A stretch of DNA of 64,000 nucleotides from Porphyra umbilicalis (lineage: Eukaryota > Rhodophyta > Bangiophyceae > Bangiales > Bangiaceae), in the NCBI GenBank assembly GCA_002049455.2, contig KV918880.1, forward strand, positions 124,001 to 188,000, read 5' to 3'. Under the pieces are notes generated by a model that saw only the letters and a program-made list of their open reading frames with translations, was not told the DNA's origin and did no database searches. Each line of letters starts with the position of its first letter. Position 1 is the stretch's first letter. Positions 1 through 10,766 of the stretch are shown in pieces. Position numbers and translations under genes: made by a program.

Positions 1-1732
1 TATAGAACACTCACGCTATTGGACAAGCCTCTTTTGGCGTGACCGTTATGAGCAACGAATCATGAGACTGGAGCTTCTGCGCCGGCTTCCTCGGCGTACA
101 GTCATCGAGGGTCCATCGAAGATCCATCGAAAGCATGCCTCGATGGGGTTCTCAAGGCCCATCGAAGCCCCATCGAGAATCCTTCTCGATGGAGATTCCT
201 GCCCGGCCGACGATGGATGGGGGTGGATGGGGCAGTCGGCGGGCCACGACGATGGACTCTCTGCCACCGCCCCCGCCGCCGGGCGCCGCCCCCGCCGCCG
301 GGCGCCGCCCCCGCCACCGTCGTCGACCCCCGGCGCCGCGTGCCACGTCCGCCACCGTCCGCTAAGGCCGCCGTCTTCCGCCACCTCCACCGCTGGCTAC
401 CTCGCCCACGGCCGGCTGCCGCCCGCGCTGCACCACCCCCGAAGCCTGGCGCCACTTCCGCTGTCGTGCACCACCCCCTCTTCGGTGTGGTTCCCGCTGC
501 CGGGCGGCACCCCCTCCGCTGGCTGCCGCCTGCGCGGCCGGGCGCCACTCTTGCCGCCGTGCGCCACCCCCGCCGTCGTGAGCCACCCCCGCCGCCATGC
601 CCGACCCCTGCCGCCGTGCGCCACCTTTGCTGCTGATACCTAAGGCCGCCGCGGTCTACCACCGCCCCCGCTGGCTACCTCCCCCACGGCCGGCTTCCTC
701 CCGCGCTGTTTTTTGCCACCGCTTTTGTCTCCTGGCGCCACACCGGCTGTTTTGCACCACCCCTTAGTCGGTGACACCCCCGCCGCCGGGCGCTACCTCC
801 AATTCTGTGACACCCCTGCTGCCGGGCGCCACTCCCGCCGTTGGCTGCCGCCTTGGGCGTCGGGCGCTATCCCCGCCACTGGCCGTCGCCCTCGCCGCCG
901 GGCGCCGCTCCCGTCGTTGTGCGCCACCTACGCCGCCGTGCGCAGCCTCCACCGCCGCGCGGCAACTCCACCGGTGATGACACGTCTGCCAAAGCGGCAT
1001 ACGCCTACACCGCCGACGAAGCGGCAACGGCCGAGGTGTCCCGCCTGCGTGACGCTGTCCCTGCTGCCCTACGGTAAAAACCGGGCGGAAAATCGGCATC
1101 TCCTGTTGCTGATCCCCGAATTTTGTCCTGGGGGAGAGAGACAGAGACTGCTTGTGAATAATAGAACACTATTGGTCTAAAACGACAGTAAGAAGACATC
1201 GAAGCCAAAAGAAAGCCCGCATTCGGTGCCAGGACCTTGCATCCAGCAGAACTCACTGTTTGTTGCCGCTTGATCCGATTTTCTTGGCACGGAGCAAGCT
1301 GCACACGCGAGATCTTGAGATTCTCTACTGTCTCCTTGCCAGAAGTGCGGAAAAAAAGAGGAGCTGATGTCGATTTCCAGGCTGGATGGGCACATGTAAG
1401 CAATCAGGAGCACCAAGTCAGTCCCAGGGGCGCATCTGATTGGTGGAGAGAGTCGGTCCGCAAGTCAGTCTCTGTGCACCAGGACCAAATTCGGGCACTA
1501 TTCCGGTTTTGTGGCACCGTTGGGGATCGACTATCATGCTGGTAGTAATGTAGGAGTGGGGTGGGGGCGAGGAAGAAGAAAGCAGCATGGCAGGGAGGGG
1601 GGTGGGAGGGGTGCGTGAGCAATGGTGAGGGTGGGAGAAGAGGTTAAGGGTGGGGGGAGAGGTTGCCTGGTACAGTCAGTAAGAGCAGAGTACTCTACAA
1701 TCCTCGCCAGTGCGACTTACCTGCACTTCTGG
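1..1732. other. Unassigned GC-rich repeat DNA
   Basis: I see no gene here. Bases 100-215 carry several CCATCGA/TCGATGG motifs in both orientations, so this part can fold on itself. Bases 240-1050 are a degenerate GC-rich minisatellite built from CGCCGCCGGGCGCC-like units, which leaves many frames open on both strands. Bases 1107-1128 carry an end motif (TGCTGATCCCC) shared with the inverted repeat at 7465-7903 and with 54822-54839. Bases 1190-1730 have ordinary composition and show no coding signal that I trust. Confidence 0.5.
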
Positions 1733-1740
1733 ACTCGAAG

Positions 1741-1845
1741 CAGGGTTGTGCAACACGCCCGGGACGTGCTAAATTGCACGCCTGGGGCGTGCAATTTCAC
1801 GTGTTTTGGGCGTGTCACGCCCTGCCACGCCTAGTTTGTCGTGCT
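1741..1845. repeat. Left terminal and subterminal repeats of the RAG1-like transposon
   Basis: The first 20 bases are the terminal inverted repeat. The next 85 bases hold repeated CACGCC/GGCGTG cores, several paired as short palindromes (for example GCACGCC-TG-GGGCGTGC). Such clusters are typical transposase-binding subterminal repeats; binding here is inferred. Confidence 0.6.
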
Positions 1846-1927
1846 CTTCTGGGTCTGAGCTTTACACGAGACGTTCGAAAATAGTTCCTTCAACGTGCTA
1901 AAATCTCAGTGGTCGAGAGAGCGTGAT

Positions 1928-2001
1928 CCCTCTCACAGAGGCCGTAGGGGCAGAATTGGCGACGCGTCGCCAATTATGCCTCTACGGCCTCTGTGAGAGG
2001 G
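1928..2001. repeat. 74-bp near-perfect palindrome
   Basis: The arms CCCTCTCACAGAGGCCGTAG and its complement meet at the centre GACG/CGTC with only a few mismatches and no loop. It lies in the 5' non-coding part of the transposon, about 200 bp before the transposase start. It could form a cruciform or be a tiny foldback insertion. Confidence 0.75.
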
Positions 2002-2208
2002 GTCGCCGGAACAGGGGACGCGACCCGAACCGGGCTTTCCGGCCGATTTGAGAGGGGTCTGCAACAGAGGATGAGCCGGGGACGGCGTGTGACTTGATCG
2101 GCCGGATCAAGTCTTGCCCGCGCGCTGCTGCGCGTTGCGCCTGCAGGTGATTCAGAAGCCACTTAGTACTCCCTGTGCCGTTGCCGTCTTCCTGTGGTGG
2201 TTCCCAAA

Positions 2209-5187
2209 ATGGCGGACGACGATGAAGACCGGACGTAAGTTCTGTTGTTATGTAACGTTTGCTCGTGTTGACAGGACAAGCACACCAGCGGAGGGTCAAC
2301 GGGGCTGACGGGGTTCGATAAAGTCGTCCTGGGCTGGACGGGCGCAAGACGGACGCGTTGGGCACGCAAAAGGAACTTACGCTCACCTTTTCCTCCTGTC
2401 CACGGCTTCAATCTATTGCATGTCAGCGTGCCACCTGTCCTTTTCGCTGCATCTTGAAACTACACTGTGAACAGGGCAACCGCAGCAGACATTGGCGTTG
2501 CGTTCAAAGGCACAGTGTGGGCCTATCAATGCGTCGACTGCATGCGGCTCCTCCTCAAACCCACAGAAGGGATGCAAGCGTGGCGGGAGTGGGCTCAGTC
2601 TCACCCTCCTGGCTCACCTCATGCCGTCGTTGCCAGCCTTCCAGTCATATTGTGCAAACAAGGGGCCCAGGTGCTTGGCATGGACGCGTCTGGCACTCCC
2701 CGCGGCCGTTGCGGCAAGTGCTATGCCAGGCGCACACGAGCGGCACGTCGCGCGGCGCCCGCTACACCTGCTACTCCCACCCCCCACCCCCCCGCCTCTG
2801 CCGGCGTGCAGTCTCGCGTTTGGGGACCCTCTACGTGTCTGGCTTCGAGCACGATGGCTACGAGCGCGCCGGTGGTCAGCCTGATGCCTTCAGGGGGCTG
2901 CACAGATACTTCTGCATCCGTTGGGAACGCTCGGGTCACGGACGAGCCAGATGACGCGTGTCATCTACAGGCACGGCAAGAGCGAGGCCGTGCTGCGACG
3001 CCCATGCCTGGCGAGGCCGCAGACGCGCAGCTGTGTCCCCTGGCCGACCCCCACGAAGGTGCGCCAGCTGCGACGGGTGGCGCGGAGCCTTTACCCGCTC
3101 CGACGCAGGCGGCCGAGCCTGCGGCAATTCCAAGCTGCAAGGATTTCCTTGACTGTCTTGTGGATGGGAATTACGGCGGGGAGGAGGACAAGTCGGTGCT
3201 GGAGGCAATTGCCAATGCAATTTTGCTGCGTGGCAAGCGCCCCCAGATCCGGCTCAAGCACACGAATGGACGCGTGGTCGTGTACGCGCGGCAGATGTCG
3301 CCGCGGAAGGCTCTGGTCAAGAGCAGTCAAGCTAACAAGCGCCGCGCTGCCGCGCGTAAGCTGCAGGAAGACACGCGCGGTGGGATGGTGGGGACGAGGC
3401 GCGACAGCCCGCGACCCGCCCGTGAGCCCGTGCGGCTCACTGTGGCCGAGCAGGTGGGCCTGGCAGCGGCCCTGCGACTGAGTCATATCGGGTTCAACCG
3501 GTGGCGCTTGGCTCTGGGGGGGCGCCGCAGTGGCTTAGCCAGTTTGTCTGTGCTCCGGGCAGCGCGGCGGCAGCTCTCTGATTTACCGGGGAAGCAGGTC
3601 ATCGTCACGGGCTCGGGCGCCCATCTGGCATCCCTCACTGCGGCCATCCAGGAGAGGGTCTCGGCTCTGTGTGACGCGGACGCCTTCGTCGAGAGACCTC
3701 TGGCTGACACCCAACGGGAGCCCAGTGGCTCCGCCGGAGCCCCGGCGGTCGCGGTTCTTCCCGGGTCTCCCTCTCCGTCTGAACTCGACGTGCAGATCAC
3801 CCTCGGCCTCGACAAAGGAGGCGACCCGGGGACGGTGAAAGTTGTGGCAACAATTATTAACCAAGCCCACCCCAACAGTCCATCCAACACGATACTGGTG
3901 GCCGTTTGCCCCTGCCAGGACGACAAGTACGAGGAGCTTGCGGAAATGCTCGAGACGCACCTCCCGCAGGTCGACGCTCTGCTTCGGGATGGGGTGTTGG
4001 TGCGCGGTGTGCACCGCCCAGTGCGGCTGCTGCTCGGCAGCGACTACGCAGCGCAGTGCAACGTCCTGGGCCACAAGGGTGAGTCTGCGACGCAGCCCTG
4101 TCTCGGATGCAAGAGCACGCGGTTTCCGAGTGTCGCGCAGGCCGTACTCGACGATGCCTATGGCACCCTCCAAGACGTTGACACCCGCAGGCACCTGCGA
4201 GAGGCAACGCACTTTGCCGATCGGATGGTTGCTGAAGGCGCTGCGGCGGTGGTGGGCGAGCCCGGCACAGCCGAGCACCACTGCTCGGTGGAGCGAAGCC
4301 CCCTACTTGCCATCAACCCGCGGCAAATTGTACCAATTCCACTGCATTGCACGCTAGGAATTAACCATCGGTATTTGCGGCTTGCTGTTGAGATGGTGAT
4401 GGTCTTTCGGAGCTCAGCTTGCGGCGCTGCTGCTGGGCGACAGGCGGGCGCCAGCTTTGCCCTCGAGCTTGTTGGCCTGCTGCACGAGAAGGTGCGCGTG
4501 CGGCCTACGCCGTACCATGGCGGGCTCTTCGTTGGCCGCGACTGTCACACTATTGGGGACAGCAGTGCGCTCGTGTGTAACGCGCTCAAGGGAAAGGTCT
4601 CACAGAGCCACCTTGATGCCTACGAACAGGCGTGGTCGCTGTGGAATCGGGTGCGCAAAACCCTTAACCGTGCGTCGATCATCCCCCGCGCTGAGGCCGC
4701 GCTCTTTAGGGCGGACACCGCTGCAATGGTGCGCTTGCTGAAGGGAAGCTTTCCTTGGGTCTCCATCTCACCGAAGTTGCACATCCTGATGTGCCATGCT
4801 CCGGCTTTTCTGGAGTCCTTTGGCAGTATCGGGCTGTATGGGGAGCAGGGCTTAGAGGCGTGGCACGGCCGCTACGGCCAGAGTGCTGTCAAGTACCCCG
4901 GTGCCACGGAGCTGGAGCGTGCGGCGGCATGTATGAGGGCTATGGCACTCGCACGAGAGGCAGGGGCTGATGTGCTTGCGCGCTACGCGCCGCGACGAAA
5001 GCCTGCTGTACCGGGGGCCCGCATGGCACGTAAGGTCGGTGACAAGCGGCGGCGGGAGAACAAGCCGCAGCTCCCAATTTGTGGGGCAGAGAGCCGAAAA
5101 GCCGCGAAGAAGCGCAAGATGTGGGCGGCGGGGATTACCAAGGAGGCGGCTACAACAGTTGGCGCGCACATGCAGCGCGCCATCTGA
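2209..5187 (+). CDS. RAG1/Transib-CMC-type DDE transposase, two exons
   Basis: Exon 1 is 2209-2234 (MADDDEDRT, good start context, donor GTAAGT). The intron is 2235-2474 (acceptor ACAG) and exon 2 is 2475-5187. The join is in phase and gives 912 aa. The large frame has no ATG before 2542, so the micro-exon supplies the start. Residues seen: Cys28/31/69/88/91 (N-terminal zinc site); a GGRR-containing basic segment recalling the RAG1 GGRPR nonamer-binding motif; Asp455 (LDKGGD); Asp532 (LGSDY); Cys551/Cys554 (CLGC); LHCTLG; His778/His783 (HILMCH); Glu803 (GEQGLEAWH). Mouse RAG1 has D600, D708, C727/C730, H937/H942 and E962. The D-to-C (19), C-to-C (3), H-to-H (5) and H-to-E (20) intervals are identical. 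The C-terminus has basic, NLS-like clusters. It presumably cuts and joins the element's own ends in the nucleus. Confidence 0.8.
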
Positions 5188-5246
5188 CGGTTAGGGCAAG
5201 TAAAACACCACCGGTAGGCCACAAGTAGATTTGAATACGTCTGCTG
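5188..5246. other. Short 3' flank of transposase gene
   Basis: This stretch links the transposase stop codon to the tandem repeat and shows no distinct signal. Confidence 0.4.
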
Positions 5247-5931
5247 CTCTGAGAGTCGCTCACAAAGAGAAGTGGCAGTGACATGAAAACGACGGACTAT
5301 CTTTTTTCTGCGACATTTTCATGTTCATTTGTGCGCACGGCAGCGTTCCTCTCGCCGAGACCTATCGAATGAGCTATAAAACACCGCCATAGCATAAGCA
5401 CAGCCAGAGATAGTCGCATTTCCCACTCCGTGACCACTTGCACCCGGTTGCATTTTGAGTGTCGTGCGGCATGGGCCACGCGGGCCACAGTTGCAGAAGT
5501 TCCCCCTATATGTACATGGGTGCTGAGGGGACACTGAGTCATAATCTGCCGTCAGAAAGTGGTTTTGAGCACGTCCGCGGCTCTGAGAGTCGCTCACAAA
5601 GAGAAGTGGCAGTGACATGAAAACGACGAACTATCTTTTTTCTGCGACATTTTCATGTTCATTTGTGCGCACGGCAGCGTCCCTCTCGCCGAGACCTATC
5701 GAATGAGCTATAGAACACCGCCATAGGATAACCACAGCCAGAGATAGTCGCATTTCCCACTCCGTGACCACTTGCACCCGGTTGCATTTTGAGTGTCGTG
5801 CGGCATGGGCCACGCGGGCCACAGTTGCAGAAGTTCCCCCTATATGTACATGGGTGCTGAGGGGACACTGAGTCATAATCTGCCGTCAGAAAGTGGTTTT
5901 GAGCACGTCCGCGGCTCTGAGAGTCGCTCAC
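5247..5931. repeat. Tandem duplication of a 334-bp unit
   Basis: Unit 1 is 5247-5580 and unit 2 is 5581-5914; a third start (CTCTGAGAGTCGCTCACA) runs to about 5931. The two units differ at only a few positions, so the duplication is recent. Each unit contains short open frames that look like by-products of the repetition. It lies 3' of the transposase inside the element. Confidence 0.85.
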
Positions 5932-7059
5932 ACCGGACAGTGGCGATGGTATTGGTACTGTCGTACGATCCGTTGCGCAGTGTTGCGGGACGTCCGGAAG
6001 AGGCTCGGCTTCGCTTCCTTTTCGTCGGATCAACTCGAAACAATCGTTGCCCGACTGGTCCCAATGCGTCAGTGAGAGCGGGTGGGCTTGGCCACGTTGT
6101 ATTCCGCCATGGAAATCTGGCGCCTGATTCGAAGGACGCCCGATCAGCTGACAAAATGTCAGGTGACCAATGAGCTATCGTATTTGGGACGAGGAGCCAA
6201 CCAGGCGCATCAGTGCCCTTGAAAACCCAGAAGAGCACGAGCACCCAGTGCTAACTAGGCGTGCTGCACGCCCAGAATTTTAGGGGCGTGATTGGGGCGT
6301 GCTTGGCAAACAAGTACATCATTTCAAATGCGCTCTTGGGCGCCAGTCCACCAAATATATTTCGGTGCAGTTCCGTGCCACCTTCGTTACTTTTTCAGGG
6401 CGCGGTGTCTTACTGCTCCGTCGAGCGTCCACAAACAAGGTGCATGACGCTGTGAGGCGTCGGGACCATTTTTCCGTCGTGTGCCCACAAACAAGGTGCT
6501 TGACGCCATGATGCGCGGGCGCCATCTGTGCGGGATGGGCACAGCAACGGCCACCTGCTGTCATCAGCCTGGGAGGACGCAGAGGGGCTCCTCGACACGG
6601 GCGCCAATGAGGACGATGAATGCGACGCATCGCGCGCCGGCAACGACCAGGCTGACGGCAGTGATGGAGGGGGCGCCGGCGGCGAGCTACGCGCCTCCTG
6701 AACGAGAAGGTCGCCCGATGCGCCACGGCTGGCGCCGGCGTCCCTGGACAGGACGTTGGTCGTCCCGGCGACGAGGACACCCCCGCGTCCATGACCGAGA
6801 ATGATTTGATGACCATCTGCTCTGGCTTTGTGCGCGGTGAGATGGGTGGGACTGCGGGTGGTGGGGCGGCCGGTGGAGGCCAGGCAAGCCGACGTCCCGT
6901 GATGCTGCAAAGAATCTTTGACGCAGAGTGGCACAGGCCAAGAGCGTGTATCGCATGCAGCTGTTTCCTCCATGTTTTCTGGCAATTTTGTGGTCCTTTG
7001 AACCATCTAAACTGCAAGAGTATTGGGTACTTTGAATCGCCTATCAAGTAAATGTCACA
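5932..7059. other. Non-coding right half of the RAG1-like transposon
   Basis: No protein is recognised in this stretch. I looked for a second gene such as a Kelch (RAG2-like) protein and found none. Bases 6255-6310 hold a further GGCGTG/CACGCC cluster like those at the ends, possibly marking an older internal end. Confidence 0.5.
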
Positions 7060-7180
7060 ACATGGGGGCTACATTAGGGGCGTGAGAGGGGCGTGCCAAT
7101 GTTGGGGGCGTGCAGAAGGGTGAGATTAGGCGTGCATCGCCCGCCCCGCCACCCAAAAAGGGGCGTGATGCACAACCCTA
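7060..7180. repeat. Right subterminal and terminal repeats of the RAG1-like transposon
   Basis: At least five GGGGCGTG-type motifs precede the terminal repeat at 7161-7180. They mirror the cluster at the left end. Bases 7181-7188 are the right copy of the target duplication. Confidence 0.6.
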
Positions 7181-7188
7181 ACTCTAAG

Positions 7189-9289
7189 TGCTCAAATAAT
7201 CCTGAAGAGGCGACTTAATCGGAGTTATGTAGCGTAAATGCAAGAGAACTCTTTATGTCACTGTAAGTACTGTAATCTGGCGCGGCGCTCCGCGCCGCTT
7301 CCATACAGTCATTCCCCATTCCTGTGACATCCTTTCTTGGGCACCGGTGCCTAGTATTGCTAACCTCAAAATAAAGGCGGTTGCAGAGAGGAAGGAGGCA
7401 GAGCCGACGACACAGCATGGAAATGAAATCGGATTGGCTGTTCAACAAGCCATGATCAAACTTTTGCTGATCCCCCAATTCTGTCCTCATCGCCCCGGAA
7501 CGGTAGTGGAACGGCAACGATTGGAGATCTCTCATTGGTCGAGCAGTCCGACAGCAGTGCATGTCCGGCCCTATCTTTACAGAATGTGCCCGTACGGCCC
7601 CCAATCGCACAATCGACGCCTTCGTTCTTCTGCCCTTTTCTGCGTATCTTCCCGAAAATCTTGGTATCCCAACGATTGCGGGCCGGTTGCTCCCTTGACA
7701 CGGAAGGGATCGGAAGAAAATCTCAAGAAAAAGAAGGATCTCGGCTCTGCACGGAAGTGGCGGAGGGAGAGCCAATAGGACGCCTCAGATTCGTGCTGAG
7801 CAGCTGTTTACGTCTGCGTTTAACCAATAGATGGCCAGTTCCACAAGAACCGTACCGCCAGGAACCGTTCCTGGTCGACGAGGACAGAATTGGGGGATCA
7901 GCAATATTGGCTGGGAGATACCGCCAGTCATCTTGCAAGCTAATCAACGTGTCTTGCAGGAGTCACGCAGAGCCAATGCAACCCACAATAAGAATTCCTG
8001 AGATTTTTGGGCCTCTTGCTTGAGCCTAGAGAGGGCATGGAGAGGGTTCTGGGCCAGTCCTGTGATTTCTCATGAGATCAACAAGTTTCTTCAGATTTCT
8101 TGAGATCCTGATGTGCGTCCTCAGTGCGCAGAGCTACATGCGGAGACTGTGTAAGGAAGTCACATGATTCCTAGACTTTCCATTGGTCCACGTACGCTGT
8201 TGAAGGCTTGCAACCACTCTGCAACCGCCATTTTTTGGAGGTCAGCAAAAACGAACGTAGGTCGACCGGGCTCTACGGTGCGATCAAGGCCGATCTTGAG
8301 CAGCGGTCGTCTTCTTCGACACGAAAAACCGGGGCCACTTGCACTCAGTTGTGGATTGAGTGGCTGCCACAAAGGGTGCCTTCGAATGGAGAAAGACTGT
8401 AACCCACCAACCAGCCACCGCTCACCGCCGCTCACCGACGACTGCTGCTTTCCACCTCCCATCTCATTGGAAAAGGAGAGGGGTTCAACAAGGGCCGCCA
8501 AGAGGGGGTGCCTCCAAGCACACGAACCGAGGCCAGCACTTGCGATGTTCGCTCAGCCTTTACTTGAGAGCGATGACGCCCCACAAGAACACTCCGTCCG
8601 TCCATCACGAACCCCCCACAACCATCCCCCCCCTCCTGAGCTCGTTCGTCCTTCGCTCGCCTCCCCACTGCTGACACGCTGTTGGTCGACTGATGCGGCC
8701 ACTTGCCCCATGCCTACTCGGGGACTCCCGCACCGGTCCCGCCGCTCAAGCACGGCGGCAGCGGCAGAGCCCGCGCGTGCTCGCGGCCAAGCACGCGCGC
8801 GGCGCACAGCGCGAACGGCGCGGGACGGCACGGCGGCCGGACGGGCGTGGCGGCGCGGACGTCGGGCGACGGAAGGTCCGCGTATAAACCCTATTGCTCA
8901 TGCTAAAGGTAAACGTTTCATTGTTGGGCGTATTTGAGGAGTGATCAAATGGAATATTCACGGATCGGTACAATTTGAGATCCTGCCCAGGGCCGTGCAC
9001 CAGCCTGTGGTTTGGATGCAACGACGCTCTCCACCCCTATTGGTCGATGATGACATGAATGGATGAGCGTGACAGAGCTCTGCCGCAGTCCTTGGTTTTT
9101 GCGGTCCTCGTGAGCCCAGGTATGCCGGCTTTTTGCTGTGAGGAGGTCTGAGACACTGGTCATCGTCTCACTGATGCTGTTTTTTTCCGGAATACATGGG
9201 TCCCTTGAAGGGCCCTGTGGTGCGTCCCAAAATTGAGGAAACCGGCAAAGTTCTCGATAGGAGTCTGCCGGTTGTTGACTCTGGCTTTT
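7189..9289. other. Unassigned intergenic DNA
   Basis: No gene is supported. The candidate foldback element at 7465-7903 lies inside. Bases 8164-8937 are open on the plus strand, but composition is mixed and the predicted peptide (short basic and Pro-rich stretches) matches nothing I know. Bases 8700-8880 are a short GC-rich stretch. Confidence 0.4.
7465..7903. mobile_element. Candidate foldback/MITE with 24-bp exact inverted ends
   Basis: TGCTGATCCCCCAATTCTGT and four more bases at 7465-7488 recur as an exact reverse complement at 7880-7903. The same end motif appears alone at 1107-1128 and, inverted, at 54822-54839, which suggests a repeated family. I could not identify a target duplication, so the boundaries are provisional. 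Confidence 0.45.
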
Positions 9290-10085
9290 TCTGTAGGCCT
9301 GCGGCGGCAGCGTCGGCCGAAGCGGCGGCGCAAGAGACGGCCGCGTCGGCGGAGGCGGCGGCGGGGGAGCGCCACTGGACCAACCACCTGGCGGCAATCA
9401 CGGCTACATGTGCCGACGCGACGGCGGCACATAAGTGCGCGCGGGACCGAGAGGCGGCCACGGATGACGCGCTTGCGGCGGCGCGTACGGCAGAGGAGCG
9501 GAAGGCCGCGGAAGTGGCCGCGCCATAGGCAATGGTGCGAGTGGCGGCGGCGGCCGAGGCCGCGCGCTCTCACAACGCCAAGGCCGTGACCGTCACCGCT
9601 GCTGCGGCGACGGGCGCCGAGAGCATCGCGCCGGCCAACGCGCCGGCATCTCAGGCGGACGCGGCAAATGCGTGGGCGGCGGCGGCAGAAGTGGCCGCTG
9701 CGCAGTCGGCGGCGGCCGCCGCCGCTGCGGCTGCCACCGCCGACATGCGGGCGGCGCAAGCGCACGCCGCCGCCGCCGACCATAAAACCGCGTCGGCCGC
9801 CGACGCCGCCGCCGACGCCGCCGGCGCCGCCTGCGCGGCCGTGGCGGCGACGCGCACCGCCGCCGAAGCGGTGGTCGCCAATTTCCGCGTCGCCAACGTG
9901 GAGCTCGTGCTCCGCGCCGAGGTGGCGCGGGACCATTTCTGGTGGAAAGGAACGAAATGGTCGAGAAGCTCATGTAGACCAAAACGGCGCTGGGGGACGC
10001 GGTGGATGTGGCAAGGAAGCTCAAACTGTCGCTGTACACGCGACGGGGCTGCCGAGCAGGGGGGGGACGACGTGTCGACGACGTG
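9290..10085 (+). pseudogene. Ala-rich coiled-coil protein gene, decayed
   Basis: One frame, entered after a pyrimidine-rich CTGTAG acceptor-like site, encodes Ala-rich heptad-like sequence (AEAAAQETAASAEAAAGE, later AADHKTASAADAAADAAGAA) to about 9950. It contains an in-frame TAG at 9526-9528. The coiled-coil character then continues in another frame (MVEKLM, stop, TKTALGDAVDVARKLKLS). I therefore read it as a broken gene with about two stops and one frame change. The function is unknown. Alternatives are a spliced gene with short introns over the stops, or low-complexity sequence that is open by chance. Confidence 0.4.
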
Positions 10086-10766
10086 AACGGGTGCGGGGCG
10101 AGGGGGGGGGAGGGGAGAGAGGTTCGCTCGTGACGACGGGTGTTTCTTGGAGCCAGGTTGTGTGGCGGCGACGTCGTAAGTGGCGGCAGTGGGCACTGCT
10201 GTTTGTCCACGGCCTTCGGCGATCGACCCACCGCCAAGGCCAGCGACTGAAAATTGACAACTGTAGCTGGCACCGTCGGACGCGTGGCTGCTTGCGCCCT
10301 GCGAGCAAAGGCAGCCGGAAAGAGGCAGTATTGTCCCTGACGCGTGTTTGGATAACTTTTCACGCTATGGAGCAAAGCGTCGTGGGATGTTGTCAGAAGA
10401 GAGATCTGAAGGCCGATCTGAAAAGGCCGTGAGGAGAGCGTTCTTTTTTTCCACGGCATGTGCTGTCTTTTTCTTCGTTCTTCTTGCCCTTTCTGTAGGC
10501 CGAAGTTGTGTTTCATTGCCGTCTTTTTGTGACTCCAGCGACGCGAAGATGGATCACTCAAAATTGGATTGATTACACTGGCTATTTGATAACTGATGGC
10601 GATCATGATTCTGAGCAGTCCGGTCGAGTCCTCTGCATCGATGGTCGACCACGCGGACGTCTGCTGTTCCACGCCAAGCGCCATCGCCCGCCCACCCCCT
10701 CCCCGTCCTTCCGTCCCTTCCTCCCGCGCGGCTCCACTCCTCCTTCTTCCCCCCCGCCCCCCCCTA
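10086..10766. other. Unassigned intergenic DNA
   Basis: Mixed composition with no coding frame or RNA gene that I can support. Bases 10680-10765 are C-rich. Confidence 0.4.

Larger units (their letters stand above)
1741..7180 (+). mobile_element. DNA transposon carrying a RAG1-core-like transposase
   Basis: A 5,440-bp element. The left end CAGGGTTGTGCAACACGCCC and the reverse complement of the right end (TAGGGTTGTGCATCACGCCC) match at 18 of 20 bases. The flanking 8-mers are ACTCGAAG (1733-1740) and ACTCTAAG (7181-7188), a target duplication with one difference. Inside lie a spliced transposase gene, a 74-bp palindrome, a tandem 334-bp repeat and clusters of GGCGTG/CACGCC near both ends that could be transposase sites. 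YAGGG ends with 8-bp duplications are usual for hAT and are also reported for some KDZ elements. The encoded protein instead looks like the RAG1/Transib/CMC zinc-bearing DDE group, so the family is unsettled. The gene is open throughout, so the element may be young. Confidence 0.75.

Noticed and set aside
6319-7047. A minus-strand frame of 242 codons in the right part of the RAG1-like transposon
   Set aside because: No recognisable domain, and overlapping frames on both strands of similar length.
5188-7180. A RAG2-like (Kelch/PHD) partner gene beside the RAG1-like transposase
   Set aside because: I searched by eye on both strands; no frame shows Kelch repeats or a PHD pattern.
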